64,000 nt of DNA from Niabella sp. (GTDB lineage: Bacteria; Bacteroidota; Bacteroidia; Chitinophagales; Chitinophagaceae), in assembly GCA_017744715.1 (NCBI GenBank), contig JAGIAT010000004.1, positions 471,612 through 535,611 on the forward strand. The letters are read 5' to 3'. Numbering within the stretch: the stretch's first letter is position 1; every line of letters begins with the position of its first letter. This document shows positions 8,657-16,390 of this stretch, one piece after another. The notes under the pieces were generated by a model. That model was not told the origin of the DNA and did not search any database. It saw only the letters and a program-made list of their open reading frames with translations. The position numbers and the translations under genes are program-made.

Positions 8657-8676
8657 AAATATGCTTTACAAAAGAA

Positions 8677-9051
8677 TTAAGCTACTTCCACTTCAGCACC
8701 TGCTTCTTTCAGTTTAGCAGCGATATCTTCAGCTTCAGCTTTAGATACACCTTCTTTTACTGGCTTCGGAGCTCCGTCTACCAGTTCTTTTGCTTCTTTC
8801 AGACCTAAACCAGTCAGATCTTTAACGATCTTAACTACGTTCAATTTAGAAGCACCTGCATTCTTAAGGATTACGTCAAATGCTGTTTTTTCTTCAGCAG
8901 CAGCCGCACCACCTTCGCCACCGCCAGCTACTACTACCGCAGCTGCAGCAGGCTCAATGCCGTACTCAGTCTTTAAAAAATCTGCTAATTCCTGTACTTC
9001 TTTTACAGTTAAACCTACCAGGCTTTCTGCTAATGTTTTGATATCTGCCAT
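8677..9051 (-). CDS. rplL: 50S ribosomal protein L7/L12
   Basis: 124 residues. The N-terminal dimerisation region ([20 protein letters not shown]) is followed by an Ala/Gly-rich flexible hinge around 36-52 and the globular C-terminal domain ([41 protein letters not shown]) that recruits translation factors to the ribosomal stalk. Length and sequence are normal. It is the last gene of rplK-rplA-rplJ-rplL, 101 bp after rplJ, and is followed directly by a strong terminator rather than by rpoB. Confidence 0.98.
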   Translation of the reverse strand: MADIKTLAESLVGLTVKEVQELADFLKTEYGIEPAAAAVVVAGGGEGGAAAAEEKTAFDVILKNAGASKLNVVKIVKDLTGLGLKEAKELVDGAPKPVKEGVSKAEAEDIAAKLKEAGAEVEVA

Positions 9052-9152
9052 TTTGCTTTAATTTTTACCGTCTTCATTCCCGTTACAGGGTCCGACGGCG
9101 GGTTTAAAAAAATTGTTTGTTTATTAAATATAGATCGTAACTATATTAAAAA

Positions 9153-9734
9153 TTACTCAGCCGCCGGAGTTGCATCTGCTGCAGGTGCTTCAGGAGCCGC
9201 TGCACTTTCAGTTGCCGGAGCTTCTGATGCTACGGGAGCCGCTTCACCTTCTGGTCTGTTCTGCAACGCACCAATTACACGCTGGATCGGAGACAGTAAC
9301 AAGCCGATCACTTCACCGATCAGTTCATTCTTCGTTTTGATCTTAACTAGGGCAGCCAGTTGGTTATCGCCGGTATACAGATCTCCGTTAATGAACGCCA
9401 GTTTCAGCTCTGGTTTTTCCTTTTTTGCTTCGCTGCGGAAAGAGCTCAGGATCACAGCCGGCTCCTTGGGGTTTTCAGAAAACATCAGGGCCGTTACTTT
9501 GTGCAGGGAATCATATACACCTGCATATTTTTCTGCATCCAGGCTTTCCAGTGCCTTCCGGATCAGGGTGTTCTTGGCCACTTTCATTTCCACGTTCTTA
9601 TTGAAACAAGCGCGGCGCAATTTGCTTACCTGGTCTACACTAAGCGACTCGGTATCTGTGATATAAAAGTTGCTGTATTGAGAGAATTTCCCCTTCAATA
9701 CCTCAATTACTTCATTTTTTTGTTCTTTAGTCAT
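9153..9734 (-). CDS. rplJ: 50S ribosomal protein L10
   Basis: 193 residues, the base of the ribosomal stalk that carries L7/L12 dimers. The N-terminal ribosome-binding part (MTKEQKNEVIEVLKGKF, 'KVAKNTLIRKAL') and the following alpha/beta part are typical. The C-terminus ends in a ~35-residue Ala/Pro/Glu-rich tail (from GEAAPVASEAPA), longer than the Escherichia coli protein; such low-complexity tails occur in Bacteroidota L10. It lies 51 bp after rplA, so a long autoregulatory L10 leader like that of E. coli has no room here. Confidence 0.98.
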   Translation of the reverse strand: MTKEQKNEVIEVLKGKFSQYSNFYITDTESLSVDQVSKLRRACFNKNVEMKVAKNTLIRKALESLDAEKYAGVYDSLHKVTALMFSENPKEPAVILSSFRSEAKKEKPELKLAFINGDLYTGDNQLAALVKIKTKNELIGEVIGLLLSPIQRVIGALQNRPEGEAAPVASEAPATESAAAPEAPAADATPAAE

Positions 9735-9785
9735 TTTATTGCGGTTTGACTGATTTTAAAAATTAGAACCGGTTAAGCCGGGTGA

Positions 9786-10481
9786 TTACTGTACAAAAGA
9801 TTTTGTATCCAAAGCAATTCCGGGGCCCATAGAGCTGGCCATAGAAATTCCTTTCAAATAAGTACCTTTTGCTGTGGTGGGTTTTGCCTTAATAATGGCA
9901 TTTAAAAACTCCTGGCCATTTTCAGCAATCTTCTCGGGGCTGAAACTTACGCGACCGATGGAAGCATGCACGATACCGGCTTTATCCACTTTAAAAGCGA
10001 TCTTACCACCTTTTACCTCGTTAACAGCAGCAGCTACATCATTGGTTACTGTTCCTGTTTTAGGATTTGGCATCAGGTTACGGGGTCCCAGGATCTTACC
10101 TAATTTACCGATCTTCGGCATAACTGCAGGCGTAGCGATCACTACATCCACATCTGTCCAGCCACCTTCAATTTTCTGTACAAATTCGTCCAAACCAACA
10201 TAGTCAGCGCCGGCGCTGTTTGCATCAGCTTCTTTATCGGGCGTACAAAGTACCAGTACACGTTTTGTTTTACCGGTTCCGTGGGGTAACGTTACCGTAC
10301 CACGGATGGCCTGATCGGCTTTTTTAGGATCTACACCCAAACGAACGTGCAGATCAACAGAAGCGTCAAACTTTGCAACGCTTGTATCTTTTACCATTGC
10401 AGAGGCCTCTTTCAGGCTATACGCCTTGTTAGCGTCTACCTTTGCATTTGCAACTTTTCTTTTTTTACTAATGAATGCCAT
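9786..10481 (-). CDS. rplA: 50S ribosomal protein L1
   Basis: 231 residues. Contains the L1 signatures '[17 protein letters not shown]', '[24 protein letters not shown]' and '[22 protein letters not shown]'. It forms the mobile L1 stalk of the large subunit and binds 23S rRNA; in many bacteria it also represses its own rplKA message. It starts 51 bp after rplK in the same operon. A short palindrome, CCTGCCAGCCGGCAGG (10,500-10,515), sits in the gap before it. No anomaly. Confidence 0.98.
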   Translation of the reverse strand: MAFISKKRKVANAKVDANKAYSLKEASAMVKDTSVAKFDASVDLHVRLGVDPKKADQAIRGTVTLPHGTGKTKRVLVLCTPDKEADANSAGADYVGLDEFVQKIEGGWTDVDVVIATPAVMPKIGKLGKILGPRNLMPNPKTGTVTNDVAAAVNEVKGGKIAFKVDKAGIVHASIGRVSFSPEKIAENGQEFLNAIIKAKPTTAKGTYLKGISMASSMGPGIALDTKSFVQ

Positions 10482-10532
10482 TTGTCAATTCTTTTTAAGC
10501 CTGCCAGCCGGCAGGCGGGTTCGTAAAATGGA

Positions 10533-10976
10533 TTAATTTTCCCACGGGGCTTTTCCTTCAACATTCAGTCCCATGCTGCGCGCTGTACCGGCTACCATTT
10601 TCATAGCAGAATCAACGGTAAAGCAGTTCAGGTCGGGCATTTTGTCTTTTGCAATAGCCTCTACCTGCTCCCAGGTAACCTTACCCACTTTGGCGCGGTT
10701 GCTTTCCTTAGAACCCTTCTGAATTTTAGCGGCTTCCATCAGCTGAATGGCTGCGGGAGGCGTTTTGATTACAAATTCAAAACTTTTGTCGCTGTAAACG
10801 GTGATTAATACGGGAAGTACTTTTCCCATTTTGTCTTGTGTGCGGGCGTTAAATTGTTTGCAGAATTCCATGATGTTAACACCTTTGGAACCTAACGCCG
10901 GCCCAATAGGAGGTGCAGGATTGGCCTGACCGCCCTTACACTGTAGCTTTACAAAGCCAGAGATTTCTTTTGCCAT
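10533..10976 (-). CDS. rplK: 50S ribosomal protein L11
   Basis: 147 residues. Shows '[37 protein letters not shown]', cited here in parts: [19 protein letters not shown], the proline-rich N-terminal linker region, and C-terminal '[12 protein letters not shown]'. It binds the GTPase-associated centre of 23S rRNA and is needed for stringent-response sensing by RelA. It is the first gene of the visible operon. The usual upstream neighbours nusG and secE are not present: the next gene upstream is an unrelated lipoprotein about 300 bp away. Confidence 0.98.
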   Translation of the reverse strand: MAKEISGFVKLQCKGGQANPAPPIGPALGSKGVNIMEFCKQFNARTQDKMGKVLPVLITVYSDKSFEFVIKTPPAAIQLMEAAKIQKGSKESNRAKVGKVTWEQVEAIAKDKMPDLNCFTVDSAMKMVAGTARSMGLNVEGKAPWEN

Positions 10977-11093
10977 TTTATTCGATTTATTGGTTCAAAC
11001 GTTCCGGCAATCACCGGAACTCCCAAATTCCTCCGTCCTGTTTTACCCCGGTACTTACCGGCACAGGAACTATAAAAGAACTAATTGGGGGTG

Positions 11094-11101
11094 CAAAGGT
11101 A
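11094..11101 (-). promoter_or_regulatory. Candidate -7 element for rplK operon
   Basis: The minus strand reads TACCTTTG, an exact TAnnTTTG match, 118 bp upstream of rplK in the 297-bp gap 10,977-11,273. No matching TTTG is seen at the -33 spacing. This gap holds no gene. Confidence 0.4.
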
Positions 11102-11273
11102 GCTATTTTACGATCTTTAATCCCCATTATTTCTAACAAAAAATAACCGGCACTCCAGGTGCTACTCTAAATAGCTGATTATCATACAAAAAAACATGCT
11201 GCGGCTTCTCTCAAATTGCTGCATCAACGGGCTCGGTTCCCCGTTTTTCCGCTCAAAACGGCAACGCCAAATT

Positions 11274-11744
11274 TCAGGGCGCTATTTTCAACAGTATTTT
11301 TTTGTCCAGGAACCAAAGCATACCGCTGCCCCCTGTTCCTAGAAAAATATCCGGGTTGCCTCTGTAATCCGGTTTGCTAAACTGCAGCTCCGCCTGTTGT
11401 GCACTGTCAAGCCACGGAAAATCGAATTGTTCTTTTGCATAGTTCCCTTTGGGAAACCCCGCGTCCATATACGCATTCAGGATATCGCCATAGGTTTTTT
11501 CATCATAATAAAGAATGGCCTCCAACCCGCTCAGATCCCGGCCGTTCCATTGAAAGGTAACGCCTGAAGGCGGATATGTCTTCAGATCGATCAACCGGCC
11601 CAGCGTTTCCCGGTCTTCGGAAATGCCCAGCCCTGTTTGCGGCTGTAACTGCGGCGCTTCAGTATGAACAGCCGGAGGTTGTTCCGGGTTTTGACAGGCC
11701 AGTGCCAGCAGCGGTATCCAGTATATAATAAGGAGTCGTTTCAT
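11274..11744 (-). CDS. Hypothetical lipoprotein
   Basis: 156 residues beginning MKRLLIIYWIPLLALACQNP: a signal sequence with a lipobox (LALAC) and Cys17 as the likely lipidated residue. A Pro/Gln-rich spacer is followed by a globular part of about 115 residues (RLIDLKTYPPSGVTFQWNG ... LWFLDKKILLKIAP) that I do not recognise. It starts only 5 bp after the stop of the diacylglycerol kinase gene, so the two are probably co-transcribed. Probably faces the periplasm from the inner or outer membrane. Confidence 0.75.
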   Translation of the reverse strand: MKRLLIIYWIPLLALACQNPEQPPAVHTEAPQLQPQTGLGISEDRETLGRLIDLKTYPPSGVTFQWNGRDLSGLEAILYYDEKTYGDILNAYMDAGFPKGNYAKEQFDFPWLDSAQQAELQFSKPDYRGNPDIFLGTGGSGMLWFLDKKILLKIAP

Positions 11745-11749
11745 AAAAA

Positions 11750-12130
11750 TCAGATCAGGTTAATTACCCGTGGGATAAAGATCAGTAATCCCACGATGAG
11801 GGCTCCGGCCGCTACCAGGAGAACGGCCGCCGCCGAAATATCCTTAATCTGTTTAACCCGGGCATCTGTTTGCGGATGTACCAGGTTGCAGATCTTTTCA
11901 ATAGCGGTATTGATCAGCTCGGCACCCGTTACGGCGCTGATGCAAAGGATGATGATGCCCCATTCATAAACCGTTACCCTGAAAATGAAGGCGAGCAATA
12001 CCACTGTTAATGCCGCAACTGCATGTATCCTAAAATTTTGCTCTGACCGGAATGCGGTTTTCAACCCGCTGACCGCATACCCAACGCTTCGCAATAATTT
12101 CTTTAAGGAAAACGGGTGCCCCATATTCAA
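11750..12130 (-). CDS. dgkA: Diacylglycerol kinase family protein (undecaprenol kinase type)
   Basis: 126 residues, the length of the small prokaryotic DgkA family. Three hydrophobic helices (about 36-52, 55-72 and 98-118) surround the family motif ELINTAIEKICNLVHPQTD, whose Glu, Asn and Asp residues bind Mg-ATP, and 'VKQIKDISAAAVLLVA'. The family phosphorylates diacylglycerol in Proteobacteria and undecaprenol in Gram-positives; the N-terminal 'SVGYAVSGLKTAFRSEQNFRIH' is of the undecaprenol-kinase type found in Bacteroidota, where it would help recycle the cell-wall lipid carrier. The symbol is used loosely for the family. Confidence 0.88.
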   Translation of the reverse strand: MNMGHPFSLKKLLRSVGYAVSGLKTAFRSEQNFRIHAVAALTVVLLAFIFRVTVYEWGIIILCISAVTGAELINTAIEKICNLVHPQTDARVKQIKDISAAAVLLVAAGALIVGLLIFIPRVINLI

Positions 12131-12231
12131 AGCTACGATAAAAGCCCAAACGGTATTTCAGGAATCTGTTATTATATGTACCTGTTAGCGGTAATGTATG
12201 TATTTGTTGCGCCTGTAGAGCAAAACCGGTT

Positions 12232-13098
12232 TTACCGTTTCTTTTTCACGGCTTTCTGAGGTGTTGCCTTTTTTTCTTTGGCTGCCGCTTTTTGGGCCTC
12301 CTCTTCCAGTGCCAGCGAAAATGCGGCCCATACACAACGGCGGCATCCCAGTTCACCGCCTTTTTCCAGTACATCCTTTGCCTTTTCTGCATTTTGCAAC
12401 ATCGAATAATAGCCTCCCAAAACAGCGTAGCCTTCCATATCGCCCATTTGAATGGCTTTTTCGATGATGGCCAGTACCTCAGGATCTGCTTCTTTTTTAG
12501 CGTTCCCCGTTTCTTCACCGAGGAATGCACCAATACCGCCCATATTTTCGATGATCTTGAGCCCGGCATAGTCCAGGCAGGCCTTTGAAAGGCCGCTGTC
12601 GCAGAGATTTTTCATCGTATGTACATAAATGGTATCTGCCCCTCCCAGGAAGGCCAGCTCATCCTTTGTCTTTACTTCATAATATTGATTCATCAGCCTG
12701 GCCACCCGGTCTGCGGCCTCCGGATCGGTGCGCTTATTCTCCACCGCGGTATCTTTTACCAGGGTCCACACACCGCCATCAACCCATTCAGAAACTCCGT
12801 ACAGCTGATCGTCTTTTAATAAAAACTTAAACAGGCTTTTATCCGGGTAGATGATCAGGCTATCACCCTTTTGAAAATAGTAGCCGTCTCCCAGGCCTAC
12901 AATATCCACTTTCCCGTTTCCATCGAATGTAAAATGGCTGTAGAGCGTTGTATCGGATGTGGCTTTAAAATATCCCTGCAGCCGGTTGGTAATTTCCTGT
13001 GCGTTGCTGCGAACAATGCCTGCAAGCAACAACACACCTGCCATAAAGCCATATTGAAAATAACGGCGCTTACATTTCCCCGGATGCTTCTTCATCAT
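12232..13098 (-). CDS. Secreted SEL1/TPR-like repeat protein
   Basis: The start is placed at the ATG at 13,098 (or the adjacent ATG at 13,095), giving MMKKHPGKCKRRYFQYGFMA, a basic N-region followed by a hydrophobic helix and cleavage near SNAQ; an earlier start would add an unlikely 26-residue basic leader. About 288 residues. The middle (GYFKATSDTTLYSHFTFDGNG) looks like a beta-rich domain. The C-terminal half (ACLDYAGLKII..., GDMEGYAVLGGYYSMLQNAEKAKDVLEKGGELGC) has the spacing of SEL1/TPR helices. It ends in a Lys/Ala-rich tail (KEKKATPQKAVKKKR). Function unknown. Confidence 0.75.
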   Translation of the reverse strand: MMKKHPGKCKRRYFQYGFMAGVLLLAGIVRSNAQEITNRLQGYFKATSDTTLYSHFTFDGNGKVDIVGLGDGYYFQKGDSLIIYPDKSLFKFLLKDDQLYGVSEWVDGGVWTLVKDTAVENKRTDPEAADRVARLMNQYYEVKTKDELAFLGGADTIYVHTMKNLCDSGLSKACLDYAGLKIIENMGGIGAFLGEETGNAKKEADPEVLAIIEKAIQMGDMEGYAVLGGYYSMLQNAEKAKDVLEKGGELGCRRCVWAAFSLALEEEAQKAAAKEKKATPQKAVKKKR

Positions 13099-13187
13099 AA
13101 CAAATTTTAAACCGCGCAAATATATCAAAAAGCCCGGCCGGACTATCCGCCGCTGCAATAAGTTAAGCCGGATCAACCAGCGCCAAT

Positions 13188-13215
13188 AAAAAATGCGGAG
13201 CCGACAGACTCCGCA
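13188..13215 (-). terminator. Terminator after pgk
   Basis: The minus strand forms TGCGGAG / CTCCGCA with an 8-nt loop, followed by six U (13,193-13,188), 27 bp after the pgk stop. Confidence 0.85.
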
Positions 13216-13241
13216 CTTTAAAACAATTAAAAAGACGAGGC

Positions 13242-14441
13242 TTATGCTTCTTCGATAGCCGCGATACCCGGAAGCACCTTGCCTTCGAAGAACTCCAGCA
13301 TGGCGCCGCCGCCGGTAGAAACATAACTTACTTTATCTGCAAAGCCAAACTTGTTTACCGCAGACACACTGTCGCCACCGCCTACTAGCGAAAAGGCTCC
13401 GTTCTGTGTGGCTTCGGCAACTGCCTCTGCAATGGCCTTGGTACCAGCCTGGAACTTTTCCATTTCAAATACACCCATCGGGCCATTCCATAAAATGGTT
13501 TTGGACTTTTTGATCACATTCGCAAACTGCACGCGGGCTTCGTTTGCCACATCAAGTCCCATCCATCCATCAGGAATATTATCGCTGGGCGATTCCGAAA
13601 CACTGGCATCGGCTGCAAACTTATCTGCAATAATGCTTACCCCGGGCAGGTGGATGCATACATTCTTTTTTTTGGCCTTCTCCAGAATCTCTTTCGCTGT
13701 ATCCAGTCGGTCTTCCTCACAAAGCGAAGTGCCGATCTTACCGCCCAATGCCTTATAGAACGTATACGCCATACCACCACCGATGATGATGTCCGTAGCT
13801 TTTTCCATCAGGTTTTCAATGATCAGGATCTTGTCCGATACCTTTGCCCCCCCCAGGATGGCGGTAAACGGCTTATCACTCTGGTTTAATACCTTCTGGG
13901 CGCTGTTTACTTCATTCTCCATCAGCAGCCCGAACATTTTTTTATCGGCAGGGAAAAATTTTGCAATAACCGCCGTAGAAGCATGTGCCCGGTGCGCCGT
14001 ACCAAAAGCGTCATTCACATATACATCGCCCAGTTTGCTGAGTTTTTCGGCAAAGGCTTCATCCCCTTTTTCTTCTTCCTTATAAAAACGAAGGTTTTCC
14101 AGCAGCAACACTTCGCCGGGGCGCAGCATATCGGCCGTAAGATAGGCCTGCTCACCAATACAATCATTGGCAAACAATACGGTGGCACCGCCCAGCAATT
14201 CGCTCAGGTGGTTTACCAGGTGTTTCAGGGAGAACTTGTCTTCAGGGCCATTTTTCGGGCGTCCCAGGTGCGACATCAGGATCACTTTTCCGCCATCTTC
14301 CAGGATTTTCTTAATCGTTGGAACGGCCGCCTTCATACGGGCATCAGAAGTGATCTCCATCTGGTCGTTCAGCGGAACGTTGAAATCCACACGGATCAGC
14401 GCTTTCTGATCTTTGAAGTTATGGTTTGAAAATTTTGACAT
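13242..14441 (-). CDS. pgk: Phosphoglycerate kinase
   Basis: 399 residues, normal length. Converts 1,3-bisphosphoglycerate and ADP to 3-phosphoglycerate and ATP in glycolysis (cytoplasm). The N-terminal substrate-binding signature [20 protein letters not shown] (split: RVDFNVPL and SDARM), '[18 protein letters not shown]', '[17 protein letters not shown]', and the C-terminal nucleotide-binding '[12 protein letters not shown]' and '[13 protein letters not shown]' are all present. It lies downstream of gap with its own terminator, but gap also has a terminator in between, so the two are separate units despite being neighbours. Confidence 0.98.
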   Translation of the reverse strand: MSKFSNHNFKDQKALIRVDFNVPLNDQMEITSDARMKAAVPTIKKILEDGGKVILMSHLGRPKNGPEDKFSLKHLVNHLSELLGGATVLFANDCIGEQAYLTADMLRPGEVLLLENLRFYKEEEKGDEAFAEKLSKLGDVYVNDAFGTAHRAHASTAVIAKFFPADKKMFGLLMENEVNSAQKVLNQSDKPFTAILGGAKVSDKILIIENLMEKATDIIIGGGMAYTFYKALGGKIGTSLCEEDRLDTAKEILEKAKKKNVCIHLPGVSIIADKFAADASVSESPSDNIPDGWMGLDVANEARVQFANVIKKSKTILWNGPMGVFEMEKFQAGTKAIAEAVAEATQNGAFSLVGGGDSVSAVNKFGFADKVSYVSTGGGAMLEFFEGKVLPGIAAIEEA

Positions 14442-14589
14442 TGTAAAAGGTTTTGAGATTTGAGAATTGAGGATTCAGATTTGAAATTTGAGCACCGGTA
14501 ACGGCCGGAATAAGGCCGCCACATGCACTTCAGTTAAACTGAGCGTAGCAACAAAGATGCCATCTGTCCTGCAGTTGGTTCAATAAAAG

Positions 14590-14614
14590 AAAAAAGCGGA
14601 ACGAGGTGTTCCGC
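14590..14614 (-). terminator. Terminator after gap
   Basis: The minus strand forms GCGGAAC / GTTCCGC with a 5-nt loop, followed by six U then CUUUUAUU, 20 bp after the gap stop. Confidence 0.85.
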
Positions 14615-14634
14615 CTTCACTATTTATTTCAGCG

Positions 14635-15648
14635 TTATTTGCTGATCAGTTTCGCAAAATACTCAACCGTGCGAACCAGCTGCGATACATAGCTCATTTC
14701 ATTGTCATACCAGGAAACGGTACGTACCAGTTGCTTGTCGCCTACGGTCATCACTTTTGTCAGCGTAGCATCAAACAAAGAACCGAAGTGCGTGCCGATT
14801 ACATCGCTGCTTACGATTTCATCTTCGGTGTAGCCGAAGCTTTCGTTAGAAGCCGCCTTCATGGCCGCATTGATTTCTTCTGCGGATGTTTGTTTCTTCA
14901 GGGTTACGTTCAGCTCGGTGATAGAACCGGTGATGGTAGGCACCCGCTGTGCGCTGCCATCCAGTTTTCCCTTCAGGCTGGGCAATACCAAACCGATGGC
15001 TTTTGCAGCACCGGTGCTGTTGGGAACGATGTTGGCTGCAGCAGCTCTTGCTCTTCTCAGATCTCCTTTTGCATGCGGTGCATCCAGGGTGTTCTGATCG
15101 TTGGTATACGCGTGGATGGTGGTCATGATACCCAGTTCGATACCGAAGTTATCATCCAGTACTTTTGCCATTGGCGCCAGGCAGTTGGTGGTGCAGGAAG
15201 CACAGCTGATAATGGTTTCGCTGCCGTCCAGGATATCGTGGTTTACATTAAATACCACTGTTTTCAGATCGCCGGTAGCCGGTGCAGAGATCACCACCCG
15301 TTTTGCGCCCGCAGCGATATGTGCTTCCGCTTTTGTTTTATCGGTGAAGAATCCGGTGCATTCCAGCACCACGTCTACATCATGATCTTTCCAGGGAATC
15401 TGGGAAGGATCTTTTTGTGCATATATTTTAATTTCATTACCGTCAACGATAATGGAGTTCTCTGTGCTTTTTACATCTTGATTAAAACCACCCTGAGCGG
15501 AGTCGTATTTTAACAGGTGAGCTAATACTTTGGGGCTGGTCAAATCATTGATGGCAACAACGTCGATACCTTGTTGGTTGTAGATTTGACGATAAGCCAA
15601 ACGACCGATTCTGCCGAAGCCGTTGATGGCTACTTTTACTGTACTCAT
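14635..15648 (-). CDS. gap: Glyceraldehyde-3-phosphate dehydrogenase, type I
   Basis: 337 residues, normal length. Oxidises glyceraldehyde 3-phosphate with NAD+ and phosphate in glycolysis. The NAD-binding motif NGFGRIGR (9-16), the active-site [12 protein letters not shown] with catalytic Cys152, and '[13 protein letters not shown]' and '[16 protein letters not shown]' are present. The residue after the first beta strand that sets cofactor choice is Asn-Asp (AINDL), typical of NAD-dependent forms. It precedes pgk on the same strand. Confidence 0.98.
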   Translation of the reverse strand: MSTVKVAINGFGRIGRLAYRQIYNQQGIDVVAINDLTSPKVLAHLLKYDSAQGGFNQDVKSTENSIIVDGNEIKIYAQKDPSQIPWKDHDVDVVLECTGFFTDKTKAEAHIAAGAKRVVISAPATGDLKTVVFNVNHDILDGSETIISCASCTTNCLAPMAKVLDDNFGIELGIMTTIHAYTNDQNTLDAPHAKGDLRRARAAAANIVPNSTGAAKAIGLVLPSLKGKLDGSAQRVPTITGSITELNVTLKKQTSAEEINAAMKAASNESFGYTEDEIVSSDVIGTHFGSLFDATLTKVMTVGDKQLVRTVSWYDNEMSYVSQLVRTVEYFAKLISK

Positions 15649-15783
15649 AGTTGTGTAAAAAATTTAATTAAGTAAGAACAATTTTTGGAGGCGTAAAGTT
15701 ACAGCATTTTGTACGGAATACATATTAAACGATTTCGATTTTTCGAACCTATTTTTTTAAAAGCAATTATTTTTTAATTTTTT

Positions 15784-15815
15784 TTTGGCCAATCCGTTTT
15801 GGTCCATTATCTTTG
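15784..15815 (+). promoter_or_regulatory. Promoter of tRNA-Glu
   Basis: TTTG (15,784-15,787), 20 nt, TATCTTTG (15,808-15,815): a complete match to the Bacteroidota TTTG-N19-21-TAnnTTTG promoter. Transcription should begin about 15 nt before the tRNA. Confidence 0.85.
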
Positions 15816-15836
15816 CACTCCCAAAAAACGGGTAAC

Positions 15837-15911
15837 GCCGCGTTGGTCAAGGGGTTAAGACGCATCCCTTTCACGGATGAATCACGGGTTCGATTCCCGT
15901 ACGCGGTACCA
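15837..15911 (+). tRNA. tRNA-Glu (TTC)
   Basis: 75 nt including an encoded CCA. The acceptor stem GCCGCGT pairs with ACGCGGT (first pair G-U). The anticodon stem CATCC/GGATG encloses CTTTCAC, giving anticodon TTC. The T arm ACGGG-TTCGATT-CCCGT is perfect. The promoter is at 15,784-15,815 and the terminator directly follows. Degenerate pieces resembling its 3' half occur at 26,214 and 61,029. Confidence 0.97.
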
Positions 15912-15916
15912 GGAAG

Positions 15917-15940
15917 CCGGTCTTTATGACCGGTTTTTTT
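15917..15940 (+). terminator. Terminator of tRNA-Glu
   Basis: CCGGTC, loop TTTAT, GACCGG, then TTTTTTT, starting 6 nt after the CCA end. Confidence 0.9.
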
Positions 15941-15984
15941 GTGCCTTGTGCAGAACGAAGACTTTTTGAAATGATAATTATTAT

Positions 15985-16022
15985 GGATCAAGTGAAAAAG
16001 TTGGGATCAAGTGCAAAAGTTG
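15985..16022 (+). repeat. Two tandem 19-bp direct repeats
   Basis: GGATCAAGTGAAAAAGTTG (15,985-16,003) and GGATCAAGTGCAAAAGTTG (16,004-16,022) differ at one base. A weaker third copy may follow (GGATTAGAGGAAAAGTG). They lie between the tRNA-Glu and a transposase remnant; no function is evident. The remainder of 15,941-16,114 shows nothing. Confidence 0.7.
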
Positions 16023-16114
16023 GGGGATTAGAGGAAAAGTGATTTTTTTGTTGCGATATGCGAAAAGATCAAGCAGAGACATTTAAGGGAACAGGTTGAA
16101 TAACTGGGGGGAAT

Positions 16115-16270
16115 CTACATGCACAAACGCAAAGACTGGTTAATCTGAAGGGAGAGGTTGACTTCTCTTACAACTCGTGCAGAGGCTTTGAAGTCTTTGG
16201 TTTTTGTATTAAATGATTCTGCCAATGCTTTTGTATTTCTATTGTTAAAGAATTTTAGTATCCCAGATAA
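16115..16270 (-). pseudogene. Remnant of an ISAon1-like transposase (C-terminal end)
   Basis: The minus strand reads ILKFFNNRNTKALAESFNTK, then TKDFKASARVVREVNLSL. This matches the C-terminal signature of Bacteroidota ISAon1/ISL3-type transposases, 'IL.YF.NRsTNA.AESFNaKiKaFRa..RGVrdv.fFl.Rl' (family pattern from memory). The conserved 'GVR' and the ending are altered, the catalytic parts are missing, and the open frame upstream of 16,270 does not continue the homology. It is therefore a dead fragment of about 50 codons. It sits about 200 bp past tRNA-Glu, marking this as an insertion-prone spot. Confidence 0.6.
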
Positions 16271-16390
16271 TAAGTTTCGACGGACCGGGATATCTCTACG
16301 GTTCGATACCACCAGCCTCAACAGTGTGGTGGCCGAGGCCTATGAAGCGCGCGAGTTGCAACAGGTGCCAACTTCTTTTAAACGACCGCA

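Noticed and set aside
9735..9785. L10 autoregulatory leader between rplA and rplJ
   Set aside because: The gap is only 51 nt and shows no kink-turn or long leader structure.
15767..15991. Minus-strand open frame of 74 codons over the tRNA
   Set aside because: It is antisense to a clear tRNA-Glu with promoter and terminator.
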